64,000 nucleotides of DNA from WTFV01 sp965200895 (lineage in GTDB: Bacteria; Acidobacteriota; Vicinamibacteria; Vicinamibacterales; UBA8438), in NCBI GenBank assembly GCA_965200895.1, contig CBDAVM010000001.1:1302001-1366000 (forward strand), given 5' to 3'. This document shows, in pieces, positions 55,175 through 64,000 of this stretch (position 1 is the stretch's first letter; each line of letters starts with the position of its first letter). The position numbers and the translations under genes were made by a program. Below the pieces are notes generated by a model. The model searched no databases. It was given only the letters and a program-made list of their open reading frames with translations, and was not told the origin of the DNA.

Positions 55175-56809
55175 ATGATCCCGCACCCGATGGCTTCACA
55201 CCGCATCCGGGCGGCGCCTCCGCGCGGCCGGACCGTCGACACCGACATCCGCACGGACGCCGGCACGGTGTCGGCGGTCCTGGAGGACGCGGCCCACTAC
55301 CCGGGCGGGCACGCGGCCGGGGTGGCCCGGCCGGCCACCGAAGCGGACGTCGCCGCGCTGGTCGCGCGCGCCTCGCGCGTGCTGCCGGTCGGCGCCCAGT
55401 CGTCGCTGACCGGCGGGGCCACGCCGATGGGTGAGCTCGTACTCGACCTGCAGCGTTTCGACCGGGTCGTCTCCATCGGCTCGGCGGAGGTGACGGTGCA
55501 GCCGGGCGTTCCGATCGGGGTCCTCCAGGCCGCTCTGGCGCGCGACGACCGGTTCTACCCGCCGGCGCCCACCTTCGACGGTGCGTGTGCCGGGGGCGTG
55601 GTCGCCACCAACGCCGCCGGCGCGGCCACGTTCAAGTACGGCGCGACGCGCGATTGGGTCCGCCGGCTGCGGGTGGTCCTCGCAACCGGCGAGGTCCTCG
55701 ATCTGGTCCGCGGCGAGACGACGGCCCATCCCGACGGCTATTTCGAGGTGGTCACCGGCGACCGGGTGATTCGCGTGCCCGTGCCTGCCTACCGCATGCC
55801 GGACGTGCCGAAATGCTCGGCCGGCTACTTCGCCGCGCCCGGCATGGACCTGATTGACCTGTTCGTCGGCTCGGAAGGCACGCTCGGGGTCGTGACGGAG
55901 GTGACGTTCGCGGTGGTGGCGCCGGCGCCGCGGGTGGCGATGGTCTGGATCCGGCTGCCGAGCGAACGGGCCGCCACCGAGCTCGCGGGAACGCTCAGGA
56001 CCGCCGCGCACGACGCCTGGCGGCACGGGCCGGCGCGCGGCGTGGATGTGGCCGCCATCGAGTACCTGGACGCACGCAGCCTGGCCATCGTGCAAGAGGA
56101 CGGGGCGGCGCGGCGACACCAGGTGGCGGTCCCCGACGATGCACAGGCGGCCCTGCTGGCGCAGGTCGAGCTGCCGGCCGATGCCGCGCCGTCCCGCGAC
56201 GCCGCCTGCCGCGAGATCGCCAACGCCCTTGACGACGATGCGCCCGACACGCCGCTCGTGCGGTTGTGCCGGCTGCTCGCGACCGCCGGGGTGCTGGATC
56301 GGGCCGAGATCGCACTGCCCGGCGACCGAAGGCAGGCGGATCTGACCGCGGTCCGCGAGGCCGTGCCGGAGGGTGTCAACCGCCGGGTCGGCGAAGCGCG
56401 GCGCCGGGAGGAGACCGCCATGGAGAAGACCGCCGCGGACATGATCGTGCCGTTCTCGCGGTTCCGCGAGAGCCTGGCGCTGTTTCGTCGCGCCTTCGGC
56501 TCGCGCAATCTCGACCATGCCATCTGGGGGCACATCTCCGACGGCAACGTCCATCCGAACGTGATCCCGGCTACGATGGAGGATGTCGCCCGCGGCCGGC
56601 AGGCCATCCTCGAGTGCGGACGCGAGATCGTCCGCCTTGGCGGCTGTCCCCTCGCGGAGCACGGGGTGGGGCGCAATCCCGTGAAGCAGGCCCTGCTGCG
56701 CCAGTTGCGGGGCGCGCAGGGGATCGCCGGGATGCGGGCCGTGAAGACCGCGCTCGATCCGCACGGGAAGCTGGCGCCCGGCGTTCTCTTCCCGGTCGAG
56801 GAGCGCTGA
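55175..56809 (+). CDS. FAD-linked oxidase (GlcD / D-lactate dehydrogenase-like)
   Basis: A 544-residue flavoprotein. The FAD-binding-4 domain is shown by VLPVGAQSSLTGGATPMGEL (about 70-89), VTVQPGVPIGVLQAAL, APTFDGACAGGVVATNAAGA and LFVGSEGTLGVVTEVTFAVV. The C-terminal substrate domain ends with the family motifs IWGHISDGNVHPNVIP and LAEHGVGRNPVKQALL. Members oxidise 2-hydroxy acids such as D-lactate or glycolate; the exact substrate is open. The start could be ATG 55175 or 55190; no ribosome site decides. No Fe-S partner (GlcF type) follows. Confidence 0.87.
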   Translation: MIPHPMASHRIRAAPPRGRTVDTDIRTDAGTVSAVLEDAAHYPGGHAAGVARPATEADVAALVARASRVLPVGAQSSLTGGATPMGELVLDLQRFDRVVSIGSAEVTVQPGVPIGVLQAALARDDRFYPPAPTFDGACAGGVVATNAAGAATFKYGATRDWVRRLRVVLATGEVLDLVRGETTAHPDGYFEVVTGDRVIRVPVPAYRMPDVPKCSAGYFAAPGMDLIDLFVGSEGTLGVVTEVTFAVVAPAPRVAMVWIRLPSERAATELAGTLRTAAHDAWRHGPARGVDVAAIEYLDARSLAIVQEDGAARRHQVAVPDDAQAALLAQVELPADAAPSRDAACREIANALDDDAPDTPLVRLCRLLATAGVLDRAEIALPGDRRQADLTAVREAVPEGVNRRVGEARRREETAMEKTAADMIVPFSRFRESLALFRRAFGSRNLDHAIWGHISDGNVHPNVIPATMEDVARGRQAILECGREIVRLGGCPLAEHGVGRNPVKQALLRQLRGAQGIAGMRAVKTALDPHGKLAPGVLFPVEER

Positions 56810-56829
56810 TCGAGAGGGAGAGACATCCG

Positions 56830-57219
56830 ATGGGCTGGTTTCTCGTCCACTGGCTGACGACGGCGGTGGCGCTCGGCGCCGTTGCCTGGGTTCTGCCCGG
56901 GGTGACGATTGCGTCGCTGCCGGCCCTCGCCGTGGCGGCGATTGTGCTGGGCATCGTCAACGCGGTCGTCAAGCCGGTGCTGGTCGTCCTGACGCTGCCG
57001 CTGACGGTCATGACGCTGGGTATCTTCTACCTGATCGTCAACGGGATGGCCTTTGCGCTCGCCGCGTGGATCGTCCCCGGCTTCGAGGTCCGGTCGATGG
57101 GGTGGGCGATGCTCGGCGCGGCGCTGGTCGGGCTGGTGTCGATGTTCATCGGTGGCTTCCGGCAACCGCGCGGTCGTACGCGCATCGACGTCATCGACGT
57201 GACGGCGCGTCGGGGCTGA
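56830..57219 (+). CDS. Phage holin family-like four-helix membrane protein (PF04020 type)
   Basis: A 129-residue membrane protein starting MGWFLVHWLTTAVALGAVAW, with four helices. It includes the typical GIVNAVVKPVLVVLTLPLTV and LGIFYLIVNGMAFALAAWIV, then a final helix and an Arg-rich tail. This is the widespread chromosomal holin-like family of unknown role; there is no sign of phage genes around. An AGGGAGAGA sequence precedes the ATG. It is 20 bases after the FAD oxidase gene and may be co-transcribed. Confidence 0.85.
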   Translation: MGWFLVHWLTTAVALGAVAWVLPGVTIASLPALAVAAIVLGIVNAVVKPVLVVLTLPLTVMTLGIFYLIVNGMAFALAAWIVPGFEVRSMGWAMLGAALVGLVSMFIGGFRQPRGRTRIDVIDVTARRG

Positions 57220-57232
57220 CGAGCCGGCGCGA

Positions 57233-59782
57233 TCACAGGGCCACGCGACGCAGGCGCAGCGCGTTGCCGACCACCGACAGCGAGCTCAGGGTCATCGCGG
57301 CGCTCGCCCAGATGGGGCTGATCAGCAGGCCGAGCACCGGATAGAGCAGGCCGGCCGCGACCGGCACCCCCACCGCGTTGTAGACGAATGCCAGAGTGAG
57401 GTTCTGGCGGATGTTGCGCATCGTGGCGCGGCTGAGTCGGCGCGCCCGTGCGATTGCGCGCAGGTCGCCCCGAACCAGGGTGATGCCGGCGCTCTCGATG
57501 GCGACGTCCGTGCCGGTGCCCATCGCGATGCCAACCGCCGCCTCGGCCAGGGCCGGCGCGTCGTTGATGCCGTCGCCGGCCATCGCCACGGTCCGTCCGC
57601 GGGCCTGCTCGTCCGCCACGAGGCGGCGCTTGTCGGCCGGCAGCACCTCGGCCACGACATCCGCGGGATCGATACCGACCTCGGCGGCCACGGCCTCGGC
57701 GGTCGCGCGGCTGTCGCCGGTGGCCATGACGATGCGGAGGCCTTCGCGCCGCAGCAGCTCGATCGCCTGCGGGGTCGACGCCCTGATCGGATCCGCCACA
57801 CCGACGAGGCCGGCCGGTCTGCCGTCCACGGCCACGAAGACGGTGGTTTCGGACCGGCGGCGCGCCTGTTCCGCCGCTTCGTCAAGAGCCGTGACGTCGA
57901 TATCGTGGCCGGCGAGAAACGACCTCGTGCCGATTACCACCTCGGATCCGTCGACCCGCCCGGTGACTCCCCGCCCCGGCTCCGATGCGAAATCGGTCGC
58001 GACCGTGGCGGGCAGCCGGCGTCGCTCCGCCTCGGCCACGATGGCCGCGGCCAGCGGGTGTTCGCTCGCCCGTTCGACCGCCGCCGCCTGCCGCACGACC
58101 GCGTCCTCGTCGACCGGGGCGCCGGGGGCGACCGCCACGGTTCGAACACGCGGTCTTCCTTCCGTCAGGGTGCCTGTCTTGTCCACGATCAGGGTCTCGA
58201 CGCGCTCGAGAGCCTCGAGCGCCGCCGCATCGCGAACGAGTACGCCGGCCGTCGCACCCCGGCCGGTCCCGACCAGGATCGCCATCGGCGTCGCCAGCCC
58301 CAGCGCGCACGGGCAGGCGATGATGAGCACGGCGACCGCGCTCACCAGGGCCAGCGCCAGGCGCGGCTCGGGTCCCCAGAGTGTCCAGCCGGCGAACGCG
58401 GCGACCGCCACGGCGACCACCGCCGGCACGAACCAGCCGGCCACCCGGTCCGCCACCCGCTGAATCGGCGCGCGGCTGCGCTGCGCCTCGCGCACCATCC
58501 GCACGATCTGCGCGAGCAGCGTCTCGGCCCCGACCCGCTCGGCGCGCATGGTGAAGCTTCCCGTACCGTTCACCGTGGCGCCGATCACCGCGTCGGCCGG
58601 TCCCTTCTCCACGGGTATCGGCTCGCCGCTGACCATCGACTCGTCGACCGCGCTGCGTCCGTCGATGACGACTCCGTCGACCGGCACGCGCTCGCCCGGC
58701 CGCACGCGCAGCAGGTCGCCGACGCGCACCTCGGCAAGCGGGACGTCCTCGTCCGGCACTTCCGCTGCGTCCGTCTCCCTGGCGCCGGTCGTGTCCATCG
58801 CGTCCGCCGGCTCCGCCCCGTCCGGCGCGACCCCGCCGGTCCCGCCGACCCGATGCGCGACTGCGGGCGCGAGGCCCAGCAGTGCCCGCAGCGCCGCACC
58901 GGTCCGGTGCCGAGCCCGCAGTTCCAGCACCTGCCCGAGCAGCACCAGCACGATGATGACCACCGCGGTGTCGAAGTACGGCTCGACGCCGCCCTCCATC
59001 CGGAAGCCGTCCGGGAACGCCTCCGGGATCACCGTGGCCGCCACGCTGTAGACGAACGCCGCCCCGACGCCGAGCGCGATCAGTGTGAACATGTTCGGGC
59101 TGCGATTGCCGATCGAGGCCCATCCGCGTTCGAAGAAGGGACGGCCCGCCCACAGCACGACCGGCACGGCGCAGGCGAGCTGGATCCAGTTCGAGACGGT
59201 CCGGCTCAGCGGCAATGCCGATGCGCCGGCAATCATCTCGGTCATCGCGATGCCGAACACCGGCAGCCCGACCGCCGCGGCGATCCGGAAGCGGCGCGTC
59301 ATGTCGGCGAGCTCCGGGTTGGGCGGCTCGTCGAGCGCCACGGCCCGCGCCTCCAGCGCCATCCCGCACATCGGACACGCCCCCGGCGCGTCCTGCACGA
59401 CCTCCGGGTGCATGGGGCAGGTGTACTCCACCCCGGCCGCCGGCGCCGCGGCGATCTCCGCCTCAAGGGCCATGCCGCAGATCGGGCAGGGGACCGGGTC
59501 GGTCTCGCGCACATCGGGGCACATCGGGCAGACGTAGACGGTGGCCGACGATCCTGGCGCAGCGTCGCGCCGGCCGGGCCGCGGCGCGGCGTCTGCGTGT
59601 CCGTGTCCGCCGCCGCCGGCGTCCTCCCGCGCGCGCAGGAATGCGTCGGGATCGCTCCGGAACGCCGCCTGGCACCCGCCGCAACAGAACAGGTAGGTCG
59701 TGCCGGCGTGCTCGTGCGAAAACCGGGCCCCGTCCGGGTTCACGGTCATGCCGCAGACCGGATCGCGTGTCTCGACTGTCAT
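57233..59782 (-). CDS. copA: Copper-translocating P-type ATPase with YHS and two metal-binding N-domains
   Basis: A ~849-residue P1B ATPase. N-terminus: YHS domain (DPVCGMTVNPDGARFSHEHA and FCCGGCQAAFRSD), then two heavy-metal-binding domains, VCPMCPDVRETDPVPCPICG and TCPMHPEVVQDAPGACPMCG. The first has Cys in place of the usual His. The core has eight helices with IIACPCALGLATP (CPC), the phosphorylation motif DKTGTLTEG, and GDGINDAPALAEAAVG. It exports Cu+. The open frame starts with TTG at 59797, but ATG 59782 (MTVETRDPVCGM) fits homologues. It is convergent with the holin-like gene. No CueR/CopY regulator is adjacent. Confidence 0.92.
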   Translation of the reverse strand: MTVETRDPVCGMTVNPDGARFSHEHAGTTYLFCCGGCQAAFRSDPDAFLRAREDAGGGGHGHADAAPRPGRRDAAPGSSATVYVCPMCPDVRETDPVPCPICGMALEAEIAAAPAAGVEYTCPMHPEVVQDAPGACPMCGMALEARAVALDEPPNPELADMTRRFRIAAAVGLPVFGIAMTEMIAGASALPLSRTVSNWIQLACAVPVVLWAGRPFFERGWASIGNRSPNMFTLIALGVGAAFVYSVAATVIPEAFPDGFRMEGGVEPYFDTAVVIIVLVLLGQVLELRARHRTGAALRALLGLAPAVAHRVGGTGGVAPDGAEPADAMDTTGARETDAAEVPDEDVPLAEVRVGDLLRVRPGERVPVDGVVIDGRSAVDESMVSGEPIPVEKGPADAVIGATVNGTGSFTMRAERVGAETLLAQIVRMVREAQRSRAPIQRVADRVAGWFVPAVVAVAVAAFAGWTLWGPEPRLALALVSAVAVLIIACPCALGLATPMAILVGTGRGATAGVLVRDAAALEALERVETLIVDKTGTLTEGRPRVRTVAVAPGAPVDEDAVVRQAAAVERASEHPLAAAIVAEAERRRLPATVATDFASEPGRGVTGRVDGSEVVIGTRSFLAGHDIDVTALDEAAEQARRRSETTVFVAVDGRPAGLVGVADPIRASTPQAIELLRREGLRIVMATGDSRATAEAVAAEVGIDPADVVAEVLPADKRRLVADEQARGRTVAMAGDGINDAPALAEAAVGIAMGTGTDVAIESAGITLVRGDLRAIARARRLSRATMRNIRQNLTLAFVYNAVGVPVAAGLLYPVLGLLISPIWASAAMTLSSLSVVGNALRLRRVAL

Positions 59783-60048
59783 GGCATCCGCCCCCAACGA
59801 GACGCCTCAGACCCACCCGCCCGCGACTTCGACCCGCCGCAGACGCCGCCCCCCGTCACCAAGAGCCGCCCCAGCTCGAGACCGCCGAGGAACACGCCGC
59901 CATCCGCCTTCAGATTCGCCAGCAGGGCGATCGTACCGACAATACGCTGACCATCGCCATCCTGTGCCTTCTTGATGTCGCTCGCCAGACCACCGATTCG
60001 GCCGCCTGCTCCCGCCTGGAAGACCGAGCAGAAACCATCCCCTGACAA
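59779..60048 (-). CDS. Possible small protein, unrecognised
   Basis: An 89-codon minus-strand ORF upstream of the copper ATPase, overlapping its start region. Part of it reads SDIKKAQDGDGQRIVGTIAL, then LANLKADGGVFLGGLELGRL, with codon use less G/C-biased than the neighbours. The second half becomes Gly/Ser-rich over the ATPase leader. It could be a small regulator or a chance ORF. Apart from it, the 326-base gap between the ATPase and the ABC permease has no recognisable gene. Confidence 0.25.
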   Translation of the reverse strand: MSGDGFCSVFQAGAGGRIGGLASDIKKAQDGDGQRIVGTIALLANLKADGGVFLGGLELGRLLVTGGGVCGGSKSRAGGSEASRWGRMP

Positions 60049-60108
60049 GGTAACTGCACAACCTGTGCCTCGGCCGGAAGCGAACGCCGCATCGACGTGC
60101 CGGCCGGT

Positions 60109-61296
60109 TCACAGCTCCCGCAGGGCTGTCGCCACCGGCAGCCGCGCCGCGCGGATGGCGGGGAAGAGCCCGCCCAGAAAACCCATCACGACCGCCCAGA
60201 CGATGCCCTGGACGAGCAGCGCCGGGGTCACCGCGAAGGCGAAGGCCACCTGGCTGAAGGTCTGCCAGTTGATGGTGGCGGTCTGGTATCCGTTGAAGCC
60301 GACGTAGGCGAGCAGTCCCCCGATTACGCCGCCGGTCACGCACAGCGCCACCGACTCGACCATCACCGAGATCACCACCGGCAGCCCGCCGAAACCGAGG
60401 GCGCGCAGGGTGGCAATCTCGCGGGTGCGCGCCGCAACGGCCGTGTACATGGTGTTGATCCCCCCGAACACGGCGCCGATCCCCATCAGCAGTGCGATGA
60501 CGGAGCCGATGCCGGTGATGATGCCGGTGATGGCCTCGGACTGACCCAGGTAGTAGTCGTCCTCGCGCTCGACCATCACGTCCAGCCGCGGGTCGGCGGT
60601 CAGGGCGTCCCGGAACGGTTCGAAGTCGGCGGCCGAGCCGAGCTTCGCGTAGACCGACTGGAACGTGTCGCCGCGCCGGTAGGCCGGCTGCAGTACGCGG
60701 GCGTCGCACCAGATCTCCGACTCGGCGATGGTGCCGTCGGCCTCGAAGATGCCGACCACCTCCCAGGTGCTCTCGCCCCAGCGCTGGGTCGCACCGAGGT
60801 CGATCCCCGCGAACTGGTTGACGGCGCTGCGGCCGACGATGATCTCGTTGGTGCCGGGCCGGAAGGTGCGCCCCTCGACGATGCGAATCTCGTCGCGCAC
60901 GCCGAACGCCGCCGGCTCCACGCCGCGCAACGGCACGTTGGCGGGCGAGCCCGTGGTCCGCTTGGGTACATCCACCACGACGAACAGCTCCGCCGAGGCG
61001 ACCGGACCGCCGTCCTCGCGCCGCACGCCCGGCGCGTCCTTGACGATGCGGGTGGTCTCGAGCGTGATGCCGCTGCTCAGCTCGGAGTCGCTCCCGCCGC
61101 GCATGACGATCGCCGTGTCCGGCGAGCCGGCGCCGGTGAGCGCGGCGCGGAAGCCCTCGGCGATGGAGAGCACCGCCACGAAGACGATGACCACCCCGGT
61201 CACGCCGATCACCGCGACGACCGACGAGCCGGCCCGCTGGGGCAGCGTGCGCAACGTGAGGACGGTGACGGTGAACATCTGGGTCAGGAATCGCAT
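60109..61296 (-). CDS. ABC transporter permease (MacB/FtsX type), second subunit
   Basis: A 395-residue permease with the MacB-like topology: one N-terminal helix (AGSSVVAVIGVTGVVIVFVA), a periplasmic domain of about 220 residues, and three C-terminal helices (ITGIGSVIALLMGIGAVFGG, VISVMVESVALCVTGGVIGG, GIVWAVVMGFLGGLFPAIRA). The end RLPVATALREL is typical for FtsX-domain proteins. It lies three bases after the first permease gene. With that permease, the ATPase and the adaptor it would form a tripartite-type or lipoprotein-type exporter. Confidence 0.88.
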   Translation of the reverse strand: MRFLTQMFTVTVLTLRTLPQRAGSSVVAVIGVTGVVIVFVAVLSIAEGFRAALTGAGSPDTAIVMRGGSDSELSSGITLETTRIVKDAPGVRREDGGPVASAELFVVVDVPKRTTGSPANVPLRGVEPAAFGVRDEIRIVEGRTFRPGTNEIIVGRSAVNQFAGIDLGATQRWGESTWEVVGIFEADGTIAESEIWCDARVLQPAYRRGDTFQSVYAKLGSAADFEPFRDALTADPRLDVMVEREDDYYLGQSEAITGIITGIGSVIALLMGIGAVFGGINTMYTAVAARTREIATLRALGFGGLPVVISVMVESVALCVTGGVIGGLLAYVGFNGYQTATINWQTFSQVAFAFAVTPALLVQGIVWAVVMGFLGGLFPAIRAARLPVATALREL

Positions 61297-61299
61297 CCC

Positions 61300-62451
61300 T
61301 CACACCTTCCGCAGCGCGTCGACGATGCGCAGCCGCGTCGCCAGCAGCGCGGGCACCGCGCCGGCCGCGAACCCCAGCAGGATGACGAGCACGCCGCCGA
61401 TCACCAGATCGCGGGTCGGAAACAGAAAGACGGCGAGGAAGCCCCCGGTCGGATCGCCGAGGCCGACCAGCAGCGAGCCGACCCCGAGCCCCGCCGCACC
61501 GCCGACGACGGCCAGCGCGAGCGACTCGATCAGCACCAGCGCCAGTACCCGCCGGTCGGTGAAGCCGAGCGTCTTGAGCACGGCCAGCTCGCTGGTCCGC
61601 TCGCGGATCGACTGCGCCATCGTGTTCGCGGTAATCACCAGGATCGTGAAGAAGACGGCGGCCAGGATGGCGGTCACCATGGCCCCGATGTTGCCGATCT
61701 GGTCCGCGAAACCCTGCAGGAACGCCTGCTCGGTGGAAGTTCTGGTCTCCGCCGGCGAGTTGGCGAAGCGCGTGTCGATGGCCGCCGCCACGTCCGCCGC
61801 CCGCGCGGGATCGTCGACGCGGATGACGTACTGGCCGACGAACCGCACGCCCTCGGCGTTCGCCTCCATGAGGTACTCGTGGTGGAAGTACATGGTGGCG
61901 GTGTCGTAGCCCTCCGCGCCCGCCTCGTAGATGCCGTCGATGGTGAACTCCCAGGTCGGGCCGCTGCGGGTGCGGTGGATCGTGCCCTGGAGGGGGATCC
62001 GGTCGCCCACCTCCCATCCGAAGCGGTCCGCCGTCACCCGCCCGACGATGGCGCCGGTGCGGTTTCGGAGCCACCTCTCGCGCTCGTCGTCGCTCAGCAC
62101 GATCTCCGGGTACAGGCGCAGATAGCTCTCGGCGTCGACCGCCATCTGCGGGAAGAAGTTCCGCGGCTCCTGGTAGATGCCGCCGAACCAGGACATGTGG
62201 CTGACGTCGGTCACCCCGTCGACCGCGGCGATGCGACCCAGGTAGCTCTCGGGCAGCGGCTGGATGAGCGACACCTTGTGGATGACCAGCATGCGGTCGG
62301 CGCCGGCGACCGAGACGCCGGTGCCGAACGCCAGACGGATCGCGGCCAGATACGCGAACAGGACGAACGCCACCACGATGGACAGCACCGTGAAGAGCGT
62401 CCGCGCCTTGCGCCGGAACAGGTTCTTCCAGACGAGCGGCAGGAACTTCAT
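61300..62451 (-). CDS. ABC transporter permease (MacB/FtsX type), first subunit
   Basis: A 383-residue permease starting MKFLPLVWKNLFRRKARTLF, a hallmark of FtsX-type subunits. One helix is followed by a periplasmic domain (including GADRMLVIHKVSLIQPLPES) and a C-terminal set of three helices, with RERTSELAVLKTLGFTDRRV as the conserved cytoplasmic loop. The ATG overlaps the stop of the ATPase gene by four bases. It is paralogous in layout to the second permease, so the transporter is probably a heterodimer. Confidence 0.9.
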   Translation of the reverse strand: MKFLPLVWKNLFRRKARTLFTVLSIVVAFVLFAYLAAIRLAFGTGVSVAGADRMLVIHKVSLIQPLPESYLGRIAAVDGVTDVSHMSWFGGIYQEPRNFFPQMAVDAESYLRLYPEIVLSDDERERWLRNRTGAIVGRVTADRFGWEVGDRIPLQGTIHRTRSGPTWEFTIDGIYEAGAEGYDTATMYFHHEYLMEANAEGVRFVGQYVIRVDDPARAADVAAAIDTRFANSPAETRTSTEQAFLQGFADQIGNIGAMVTAILAAVFFTILVITANTMAQSIRERTSELAVLKTLGFTDRRVLALVLIESLALAVVGGAAGLGVGSLLVGLGDPTGGFLAVFLFPTRDLVIGGVLVILLGFAAGAVPALLATRLRIVDALRKV

Positions 62452-63143
62452 GCCTCCGCCTCCGTGGCCAGCACGCCCTTGTTCAGGTGCAGCGTCCGCC
62501 GGGCGCGGTCGGCGGCGCGCGCGTCGTGGGTCACCATGACGATGGTCTTGCCGTGCTCGGCGTTGAGCGCCTGCAGCAGGTCGAGGATCTCGTCGCCCGC
62601 CTTCCGGTCGAGGTCGCCGGTGGGCTCGTCGCACAGCAGCAGCGTCGGGTCGGTCACGATGGCGCGCGCGATGCCGACCCGCTGCTCCTGCCCGCCGGAG
62701 AGCTGGCGCGGGTAGTGCTTCGCGCGGTCCGCCAGCCCCACCACCTCCAGCGCGGTCGCGACATGCCGGCGCCGCTCGCTGCGCGACAGCGCGGTCAACA
62801 GCAGCGGCAGCTCCACGTTCCTCTCGGCCGTCAGAACCGGCAGCAGGTTGTAGAACTGGAAGACGAACCCGACGTGCCGCGCCCGCCAGCCGGCCAGCCG
62901 GCCGCCCGCCATGCGGTCGATCCGGTCGCCGCCGACGACCACCTCGCCCTCGGTCGGGGTGTCGAGGCCCCCGAGCAGGTTGAGCAGGGTGGTCTTCCCC
63001 GAGCCGGACGGCCCCATCAGGGCCAGAAAGTCCCCCGCCGGCAGGTCGAGGGTGACGCCCTGCAAGACGTCGATCCGCTCCGACCCCCGCCGGAACACCT
63101 TGTGGAGGTTGCGGACCTGCACCAAAGCTCCGTTCTCGCTCAT
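62448..63143 (-). CDS. ABC transporter ATP-binding protein (LolD/MacB type)
   Basis: A 231-residue ATPase. Walker A GPSGSGKTTLLNLLGGLD (about 39-56), Q-loop FVFQFYNLLPVLTAERNVE, signature LSGGQEQRVGIARAIV, Walker B LLLCDEPTGDLD and the H-loop VTHDARAAD. FQFYNLLP and ERNVELPL are typical for the LolD/MacB class working with FtsX-type permeases. It is coupled to the first permease (four-base overlap). The adaptor gene lies 223 bases upstream on the same strand. Confidence 0.92.
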   Translation of the reverse strand: MSENGALVQVRNLHKVFRRGSERIDVLQGVTLDLPAGDFLALMGPSGSGKTTLLNLLGGLDTPTEGEVVVGGDRIDRMAGGRLAGWRARHVGFVFQFYNLLPVLTAERNVELPLLLTALSRSERRRHVATALEVVGLADRAKHYPRQLSGGQEQRVGIARAIVTDPTLLLCDEPTGDLDRKAGDEILDLLQALNAEHGKTIVMVTHDARAADRARRTLHLNKGVLATEAEA

Positions 63144-63366
63144 GCCGTTGCGCCTCCGCAGTGCCTGCCGATTCTACGCACGAACCCGGCGCCCGGTTAC
63201 AGCCCCTGGATCATGCCGGTCTCCCGACGATGTGCGGCAGCGCCGTTCCCGTCCACCGACCCCGACGGCGGCTCACGGCCGGCTCCGGGTGTTGGCGGAA
63301 ACCGTGCCGTCACCTCCGGCACGGCTGTCCGTCCCCGCTCGCGACGCGATCCGGCGCAGCCGACGT

Positions 63367-64000
63367 TCAGTCGGCCACCACACGGTCGCCGTCGACCAGC
63401 ACCGGCGGTCCCTCGACCACCACCCGCTCCCCGACCGAGACGCCGTCCAGCACCTCGACGTCATCGCCGTCTTCCAGGCCCGTGGCGACGGCCCGCCGCT
63501 CCACCGTGTCGCCGCGCGCCACGAAGACCACCTGCGCGCCGCCGTCGCTGCGCAGCGCCGCGGAAGGAACCCACAGCCGCGGCGCCGTGTCGGCAACCGC
63601 TTCGTCCGGCGGTGGTCCCGTCTCGAGAAACGCCACGTTCACCCCCATGTCCGGCAGGATGCGGGGGTCGCCCAGCTCGTCGAACGCGATCCGCACCAGG
63701 ACCGTCGCGCGCTGGCGGTCGGCGGCCGGGATCGTGGTGATGACGCTGGCCGGTATCTCCCAGTCCGGGTAGGCGTCGAGGCTGGCCACCACGCGCTGGG
63801 CGGGCGAGACGCGGTTGATGTAGCTCTCGTTGACGTCGACCTCGATCTCCAGCGACGACATGTCGACGATGGTGCACACGCCGGTGCGCGTGAAGCCGCC
63901 GCCCGCGCTGACCGGCGAAATCATCTCGCCCGGCTGGGCGTCCTTGGAGATCGCGACGCCGCTGAACGGCGCGCGGATGACGGTGTCCTCCAGCGCCGTC
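63367..64000 (-). CDS. MacA/HlyD-type periplasmic adaptor protein, C-terminal part (cut by window edge)
   Basis: The frame is open to the right edge, giving the last 210 residues. It shows the barrel-sandwich hybrid end LEDTVIRAPFSGVAISKDA, then GEMISPVSAGGGFTRTG, the beta-barrel VDMSSLEIEVDVNESYINRV and the membrane-proximal part with APRLWVPSAALRSDGGAQVV. This is the membrane-fusion family that links ABC permeases of the MacB type to an outer-membrane channel. It heads the ATPase-permease-permease set. The N-terminal anchor and hairpin lie outside the window. Confidence 0.9.
   Translation of the reverse strand, partial: TALEDTVIRAPFSGVAISKDAQPGEMISPVSAGGGFTRTGVCTIVDMSSLEIEVDVNESYINRVSPAQRVVASLDAYPDWEIPASVITTIPAADRQRATVLVRIAFDELGDPRILPDMGVNVAFLETGPPPDEAVADTAPRLWVPSAALRSDGGAQVVFVARGDTVERRAVATGLEDGDDVEVLDGVSVGERVVVEGPPVLVDGDRVVAD

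Noticed and set aside
56830..57219. Prophage evidence from a holin-like gene
   Set aside because: The PF04020-type family is widespread on chromosomes, and no capsid, tail, integrase or lysin genes are near.

Overview
The window is high-G+C bacterial DNA with dense, mostly protein-coding content. No rRNA, tRNA or CRISPR array was recognised. Several features point to an Acidobacteriota genome, perhaps Vicinamibacteria-like: the Bat/MoxR/DUF58/DUF4159/DUF4175 block, a free-standing PD40 beta-propeller protein, a cytochrome oxidase operon with small accessory membrane proteins, and many decayed defence genes. This placement is inferred from gene content; no marker gene was available to test it.

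Layout. (1) 1-10.7 kb, mainly minus strand: a Bat-like aerotolerance/moxR block (VWA-GATase-like protein, caspase/C13-like protein, DUF4159, MoxR, DUF58, BatA-VWA, DUF4175). A vapBC toxin-antitoxin pair and a small coiled-coil gene sit in it on the opposite strand. (2) 10.8-18.2 kb: an accessory island. Two inverted repeat arms of about 0.73 kb enclose a frameshifted Eco57I-like methylase, an intact Rpn-type nuclease, an inverted 451-bp partial copy of that nuclease, and an orphan NHLP-type RiPP precursor whose core region is written by the inverted nuclease copy. Both outer flanks of the repeat arms touch genes that have lost their 5' ends; one of these is a methyltransferase-HNH pseudogene. 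(3) 18.4-22.9 kb: a second DUF4159 protein, a beta-barrel protein, a Gly-rich exported protein and glutaminyl-peptide cyclotransferase. (4) 23-30.6 kb: an AddAB-like helicase-nuclease pair with a small Cys-rich ORF upstream. (5) 30.9-37.4 kb: a WYL-regulator remnant, a PD40 protein, a PspC protein, a FetB-like permease, homoserine kinase, a GNAT enzyme and a lipoprotein. (6) 37.4-43.95 kb: a complete SUF iron-sulfur assembly operon (sufBCDSU plus a sufT-like gene), preceded by a promoter and a palindrome resembling an IscR-type operator. (7) 44.1-48.5 kb: a sodium:solute symporter, a tiny membrane ORF, L-serine ammonia-lyase and a TVP38-family protein. (8) 48.5-52.8 kb: an aa3-type cytochrome c oxidase operon in the unusual order I-III-IV-small-small-II. 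(9) 52.8-64 kb: a decayed DUF6036-type module, a DsbA-like oxidoreductase pair, an FAD-linked oxidase, a holin-like membrane protein, a copper P-type ATPase and a MacAB-like ABC exporter cut by the right edge.

How the genes fit together. The housekeeping parts concern envelope and redox work: Fe-S cluster assembly, terminal oxidase, copper export, disulfide chemistry and double-strand-break processing. Between them lie remnants of restriction-modification, toxin-antitoxin and regulator genes, so the accessory parts look like a decayed defence island rather than a working system. The most unusual locus is the nested inverted-repeat island at 11.1-17.3 kb with its chimeric RiPP precursor.
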